From Nitrosopumilus sp. BACL13 MAG-121220-bin23 (GTDB lineage: Archaea; Thermoproteota; Nitrososphaeria; Nitrososphaerales; Nitrosopumilaceae), in NCBI GenBank assembly GCA_001437625.1, contig LIAL01000041.1, positions 1 to 10,375 on the forward strand: 10,375 bases of DNA, in the 5' to 3' direction. Position 1 is the stretch's first letter, and every line of letters starts with the position of its first letter. Shown in pieces: positions 8,051-10,375 of this stretch. Under the pieces are notes generated by a model. It had not been told where the DNA came from and ran no database searches. It saw only the letters and a list, made by a program, of their open reading frames with translations. The position numbers were made by a program, and so were the translations under genes.

Positions 8051-8058
8051 ATTAATAA
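8051..8058 (+). promoter_or_regulatory. TATA-like promoter element of the C39-TPR gene
   Basis: ATTAATAA is centred about 25 bases before the ATG at 8080, just after the amidotransferase stop. There is no Shine-Dalgarno sequence, so a leaderless transcript is likely. The T-rich stretch between it and the ATG could also help terminate the upstream transcript. Confidence 0.45.
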
Positions 8059-8079
8059 CTCTCAAAATTTCTTTATTTT

Positions 8080-9042
8080 ATGGAACAAGAAGATCATCAA
8101 TTACTTTTACCTCTTGTTGAAGAAGAAAATATTTGTCTTCCATTACCCATTAATGTTGTATCTAGATATTGGAATATTGAATTACCTATGGCTGAAGCTA
8201 TAGAATCTGCTAAGAAATATTCTGATTTTAATGGAAGTATACTCATTGAGGGAATAGAACTTGCAGAAAGACATGGGTTGTCATCAAAGATAGTTCATTC
8301 TTCTTTAACTGAATTAAAGATGATTATTGATGCAGGTATTCCTCCAATTGTAATTCTTCCAGGTATCCCTGAAATTACACAACATGCTTCAGTAATTACT
8401 GGTTATAATGAACACGAGAAAACAATTCTTCACTATATTCAAAAAGGTAATCAGGAGGGAGAACAACAGGAAGGAGCAATTCCACAAGATATTTTTGATA
8501 GAGAGTGGTCTGAAGAAGGAAGATTATTGATAATTATGGCGCCATCTGATACTTTATCTGGTATTGTTCTTGAAAATAATTCTCAAGATAAATCTAATCG
8601 CTTATGTTTTAATTCTGAAAAATTAAATATTTTAAAAAATTCTAATGAAGCACTTGCAGCATTAAAACAAGCTATTGAACTTGATTCAAATAATTCCACT
8701 GCTTTACATTTGTATGGTTCTATTCTAAATCAACAAAATTCATTAGATTGTGTTTCTTTTTATGAAAGAAGTTTAAAAATTAATAACAAATCATATCTGA
8801 CATTTAATGGATTAGGTAATTTTTATCTGAAAACAAATCAATTTGAAAAAGCAGAAAATTCTTACAGTAAAGCAATTGAAATTAATCCAAAAAGATCTGC
8901 TAAAATATACAAAAATCGTGCTTATCTTCGAGAGAAACAAAATAAAAATTTAGATGCTAAAGAAGATCTTAAATCTTATTTGAAATATTTTCCCAAAGCA
9001 CCTGATAGAGGAATTATAGAACAAGCAATTAGAGAAATTTAA
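8080..9042 (+). CDS. C39-peptidase-like domain with C-terminal TPR repeats
   Basis: A 320-residue soluble protein with no signal peptide or membrane helix visible. Residues about 8-155 resemble a papain-like C39 peptidase domain: Cys19 sits before a helix (NICLPLPINVVSRYW), and His102 lies in QHASVITGYNEHEK, the usual H-x-V-x-GY context. Residues about 180-305 form TPR-type helical repeats, clearest at LTFNGLGNFYLKTNQFEKAE and its continuation SYSKAIEINP, with EALAALKQAIELDSNNSTAL before it. This architecture recalls bacterial C39-TPR proteins (PA2778-type). The usual Gln before the Cys is Glu14, the CG pair is CL, and the Asp expected after the His is not evident (ILHYIQKG), so peptidase activity is doubtful. 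The stop codon touches the 3' end of the opposing tRNA-Gly gene. A scaffold role is inference only. Confidence 0.7.
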   Translation: MEQEDHQLLLPLVEEENICLPLPINVVSRYWNIELPMAEAIESAKKYSDFNGSILIEGIELAERHGLSSKIVHSSLTELKMIIDAGIPPIVILPGIPEITQHASVITGYNEHEKTILHYIQKGNQEGEQQEGAIPQDIFDREWSEEGRLLIIMAPSDTLSGIVLENNSQDKSNRLCFNSEKLNILKNSNEALAALKQAIELDSNNSTALHLYGSILNQQNSLDCVSFYERSLKINNKSYLTFNGLGNFYLKTNQFEKAENSYSKAIEINPKRSAKIYKNRAYLREKQNKNLDAKEDLKSYLKYFPKAPDRGIIEQAIREI

Positions 9043-9116
9043 TGCGGAATACGGGATTTGAACCCGTGACCTTCAACTTGGGAAGCTGACGTCATACCAG
9101 ACTAAACTAATTCCGC
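9043..9116 (-). tRNA. tRNA-Gly, anticodon CCC
   Basis: On the minus strand, the acceptor halves GCGGAAT and ATTCCGC pair perfectly over seven bases. The D-loop carries GG. The anticodon stem TCAGC/GTTGA (one G-T pair) holds the loop TTCCCAA, giving anticodon CCC, which reads the glycine codon GGG. The variable region is short, and the T-arm is ACGGG-TTCAAAT-CCCGT. The discriminator is A at 9043 and CCA is not encoded. There is no intron. A TATA-like element lies about 29 bases before the 5' end. The 3' end abuts the TAA of the convergent C39-TPR gene. Confidence 0.96.
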
Positions 9117-9141
9117 TAAGATATTATTTCAATAATTATGA

Positions 9142-9149
9142 TTAAATAT
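9142..9149. promoter_or_regulatory. Shared divergent TATA-like element (tRNA-Gly and 57-aa zinc ribbon gene)
   Basis: TTAAATAT reads as ATATTTAA on the other strand, so it is AT-rich in both directions. It is centred about 29 bases before the tRNA 5' end (minus) and about 25 bases before the ATG at 9170 (plus). One element therefore fits both divergent promoters. Assigned by spacing and composition. Confidence 0.5.
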
Positions 9150-9169
9150 CTTGATTGAGTGGGTATAGT

Positions 9170-9343
9170 ATGGATGCAAAATGTCCAGAATGTGAAAGAG
9201 TTGCAGTCTTAGATGATGATATTACTATTGTAAAATGTCCTCACTGTAATTTTGAAGCTGATTATGATACTTATCTTGAAATTATGAAAGATCATGCAAT
9301 GAATATGGCATCTGATTATATTCCAGATCGTTCTGGATTATAA
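9170..9343 (+). CDS. 57-aa zinc-ribbon protein, function unknown
   Basis: Small soluble protein with a single treble-clef-like zinc ribbon: Cys5/Cys8 in CPEC and Cys23/Cys26 in CPHC, with an acidic LDDDITIVK strand between them. An acidic helix (about 31-48, YDTYLEIMKDH) and the tail YIPDRSGL follow. It resembles short zinc-ribbon proteins generally; it lacks the C-terminal EDWGE-type end of the amino-carrier LysW, so that identity is not supported. I prefer the ATG at 9170 over an in-frame TTG at 9155. The residues before the ATG (MSGYS) add no motif, and the TATA-like element lies 25 bases before the ATG, the spacing seen at other starts in this window. Its stop codon touches the stop codon of a convergent 40-aa zinc-ribbon gene. 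Confidence 0.75.
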   Translation: MDAKCPECERVAVLDDDITIVKCPHCNFEADYDTYLEIMKDHAMNMASDYIPDRSGL

Positions 9344-9466
9344 TTACCAGAAATTCCCTTTATCTGAACAATCTAGATGAGCACCACAATTAGGACAAAA
9401 CATATGGCATGCTTGCATATCTACCATTTTGTTTCCACACCTTGGACATTTGATTTCTTCTTCCAT
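9344..9466 (-). CDS. 40-aa cysteine-rich zinc-ribbon micro-protein
   Basis: A 40-codon open frame on the minus strand. It has two CxxC knuckles, CPRCGNKM (7-14) and CPNCGAHL (24-31), as expected for a single zinc ribbon, plus additional Cys20, His21 and Cys33. The CPxCG spacing is typical of true zinc ribbons and is very unlikely to arise by chance in such a short frame. Support for expression is a TATA-like element about 26 bases upstream of the ATG, with no other gene on either strand over this interval. Its TAA ends at the base next to the TAA of the convergent 57-aa zinc-ribbon gene. Function unknown; a nucleic-acid- or protein-binding adaptor is the usual role for such ribbons. Confidence 0.72.
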   Translation of the reverse strand: MEEEIKCPRCGNKMVDMQACHMFCPNCGAHLDCSDKGNFW

Positions 9467-9487
9467 GACTATCTATGGAAATCTTGA

Positions 9488-9497
9488 TTTAAAAATA
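9488..9497 (-). promoter_or_regulatory. TATA-like promoter element of the 40-aa zinc-ribbon gene
   Basis: TATTTTTAAA on the minus strand is centred about 26 bases before the ATG at 9466. This is the leaderless spacing seen elsewhere in the window and the main regulatory evidence that the small gene is real. Confidence 0.5.
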
Positions 9498-9508
9498 ATG
9501 TCCAAACG

Positions 9509-9515
9509 TTAATTA
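9509..9515 (+). promoter_or_regulatory. Possible TATA-like element of rps6e
   Basis: TTAATTA is centred about 29 bases before the TTG start at 9541. A second AT-rich stretch (CTTTAA, 9519-9524) lies closer to the start, so the exact element is uncertain. No Shine-Dalgarno sequence precedes the start. Confidence 0.3.
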
Positions 9516-9540
9516 GTACTTTAACCTTTTTTTGAAATAA

Positions 9541-9939
9541 TTGGCAAACTTTAAACTTACAATATCTGATATTAAAGGAAAATCTCTATCAAAAGAACTC
9601 AAAGATAGTGATGCAAACCCACTGTTAGGATTACAATTAGGAAATGAAACTGATGCTACAGTTGTTGGTTTAACTGGAAAATTAAAACTCACTGGTGGCA
9701 GTGATAAATCTGGAGTTCCTATGAGAAATGATGTTCATGGTGCAGCAAGAAAACGAGTTTTACTTTCTAAAGGTGTTGGTTTACCTGATGCAAAAACTGG
9801 TGATAGAGTTAGAAAATTAATTCGTGGAAATACAATCTCTGAAGAAATTTATCAAATAAATTGTAAATTTGATGGAGAGTTACCTGTTGAAGCACCTGCA
9901 GAAGATGCAGCTGAAAAAACTAAAGATAAGAAAGAATAA
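9541..9939 (+). CDS. rps6e: Small-subunit ribosomal protein S6e
   Basis: Component of the archaeal/eukaryotic small ribosomal subunit, with no bacterial counterpart. The 132-residue length suits the archaeal form. It starts MANFKLTISDIKGKS, like other S6e proteins, and carries the family core GLTGKLKLTGGSDKSGVPMR (43-62) followed by DVHGAARKRVLLSKGVG (64-80) and DRVRKLIRGNTISEEIYQIN. The C-terminus (about 113-132) is a low-complexity Ala/Glu/Lys tail. The start codon is TTG; no ATG exists near the conserved N-terminus, so TTG is required. It is followed 31 bases later by the aIF2-gamma gene on the same strand, joining a ribosomal protein with an initiation factor. Confidence 0.96.
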   Translation: MANFKLTISDIKGKSLSKELKDSDANPLLGLQLGNETDATVVGLTGKLKLTGGSDKSGVPMRNDVHGAARKRVLLSKGVGLPDAKTGDRVRKLIRGNTISEEIYQINCKFDGELPVEAPAEDAAEKTKDKKE

Positions 9940-9942
9940 CTT

Positions 9943-9950
9943 AACATATA
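9943..9950 (+). promoter_or_regulatory. Possible TATA-like element of the aIF2-gamma gene
   Basis: AACATATA is centred about 25 bases before the ATG at 9971, in the 31-base gap after rps6e. It could give a separate leaderless transcript, although cotranscription with rps6e is equally possible. Confidence 0.35.
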
Positions 9951-9970
9951 CCGATTCTATATTTTGACTC

Positions 9971-10375
9971 ATGCACTGGCGCGAAACACTTCCTGATTGG
10001 TATACTAAAAAATATGGTTATCAGCCATGTATTAACATCGGAACTGCTGGTCATGTAGATCATGGAAAAACTAGTCTTATTCAAGCATTATCCGGTTCAT
10101 GGACAAGTGTACATAGTCAAGAATTAAAACGTGGAATTACAATTCGTGTTGGTTATTCTGATGCTGCTTTTTACAAATGTAAAAAATGTGAAGAACCTTT
10201 AGGATATTCTACAACCCCTAAATGTAATAATTGTGGAGATGAAAGTGAATTATCTAGAGTTGTAAGTTTTGTAGATAGTCCTGGACACGAAAGTTTGATG
10301 GCAAATATGCTTTCTGGTTCTGCATTAATGGATGGTGCATTATTACTAGTTGCAGCAAATGAAAAAGTTCCTAAA
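9971..10375 (+). CDS. Translation initiation factor 2 gamma subunit (N-terminal part)
   Basis: GTPase core of archaeal/eukaryotic IF2, which delivers initiator Met-tRNA to the small ribosomal subunit. The window holds the first 135 codons, open to its last base, so the gene is cut by the window edge rather than broken. Visible G-domain features are the P-loop GHVDHGKTSL (27-36), a switch I region around ELKRGITIRVGYSD (51-64), the G3 motif DSPGHESLM (102-110), and NMLSGSALMDGALLLVAANE. The zinc ribbon with Cys70/Cys73 and Cys85/Cys88 between switch I and G3 distinguishes the gamma subunit from EF-1A and SelB. The ATG is chosen because the N-terminal extension before the P-loop is short, as in other archaeal homologues. 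No Shine-Dalgarno sequence is seen. Confidence 0.95.
   Translation, partial: MHWRETLPDWYTKKYGYQPCINIGTAGHVDHGKTSLIQALSGSWTSVHSQELKRGITIRVGYSDAAFYKCKKCEEPLGYSTTPKCNNCGDESELSRVVSFVDSPGHESLMANMLSGSALMDGALLLVAANEKVPK

Noticed and set aside
9155..9169. TTG start at 9155 for the 57-aa zinc-ribbon gene, giving 62 residues
   Set aside because: It would sit only about 10 bases after the TATA-like element, and the extra five residues add nothing recognisable; the ATG at 9170 has the right spacing.
9170..9343. LysW amino-group carrier protein
   Set aside because: The size and zinc knuckles are similar, but the C-terminal EDWGE-type end to which substrates are attached is absent and no lysine/arginine biosynthesis genes are nearby.
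9170..9466. Toxin-antitoxin or defence pair made of the two small zinc-ribbon genes
   Set aside because: They are convergent rather than cotranscribed, and neither has a toxin or antitoxin motif.
1..10375. Mobile element, CRISPR array, phage or integrated plasmid
   Set aside because: No transposase, integrase, regularly spaced repeats or paired terminal repeats are apparent, and the tRNA gene is not flanked by an integrase or a visible partial duplicate.

Overview
The window looks like a chromosomal segment of an AT-rich ammonia-oxidising-type archaeon (Nitrososphaerota/Thaumarchaeota, Nitrosopumilus-like). The domain assignment rests on an archaeal/eukaryotic two-subunit primase (PriL and PriS), ribosomal protein S6e, the gamma subunit of initiation factor 2, and A/T-rich TATA-like elements about 25 bases before many start codons. 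The lineage call is inferred from overall gene content and base composition and is less certain than the domain call. I see no insertion sequence, phage gene, CRISPR array or other accessory element.

Layout. On the minus strand at the left, nfo (endonuclease IV) is followed by glyS (glycyl-tRNA synthetase). An 86-base divergent promoter region separates nfo from the plus-strand pair priL-priS, whose genes overlap by one base (TAATG). Next come a 953-residue seven-helix UPF0182 membrane protein, an in-frame class I glutamine amidotransferase that begins at the base after the UPF0182 stop codon, and a protein joining a C39-peptidase-like domain to TPR repeats. That gene runs directly against the 3' end of a minus-strand tRNA-Gly(CCC). 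Two tiny zinc-ribbon genes follow, of 57 aa (plus) and 40 aa (minus), converging with no base between their stop codons. The window ends with rps6e and the first 135 codons of the aIF2-gamma gene, cut by the window edge.

How the genes work together. Most of the content is information processing: DNA repair (nfo), replication priming (priL/priS), tRNA charging and decoding (glyS, tRNA-Gly), and ribosome and initiation functions (rps6e, aIF2-gamma). The part without an established role is the middle block: UPF0182 plus amidotransferase, the degenerate C39-TPR protein, and the two zinc-ribbon micro-proteins.

Expression signals are consistent. Probable first genes of transcription units have an AT-rich TATA-like element centred 24-29 bases before the start codon and no Shine-Dalgarno sequence, as expected for leaderless archaeal mRNAs. 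Two internal genes, glyS and the amidotransferase, have purine-rich Shine-Dalgarno-like sequences instead. No gene-free stretch longer than 300 bases exists; the longest is the 86-base nfo/priL divergent region.
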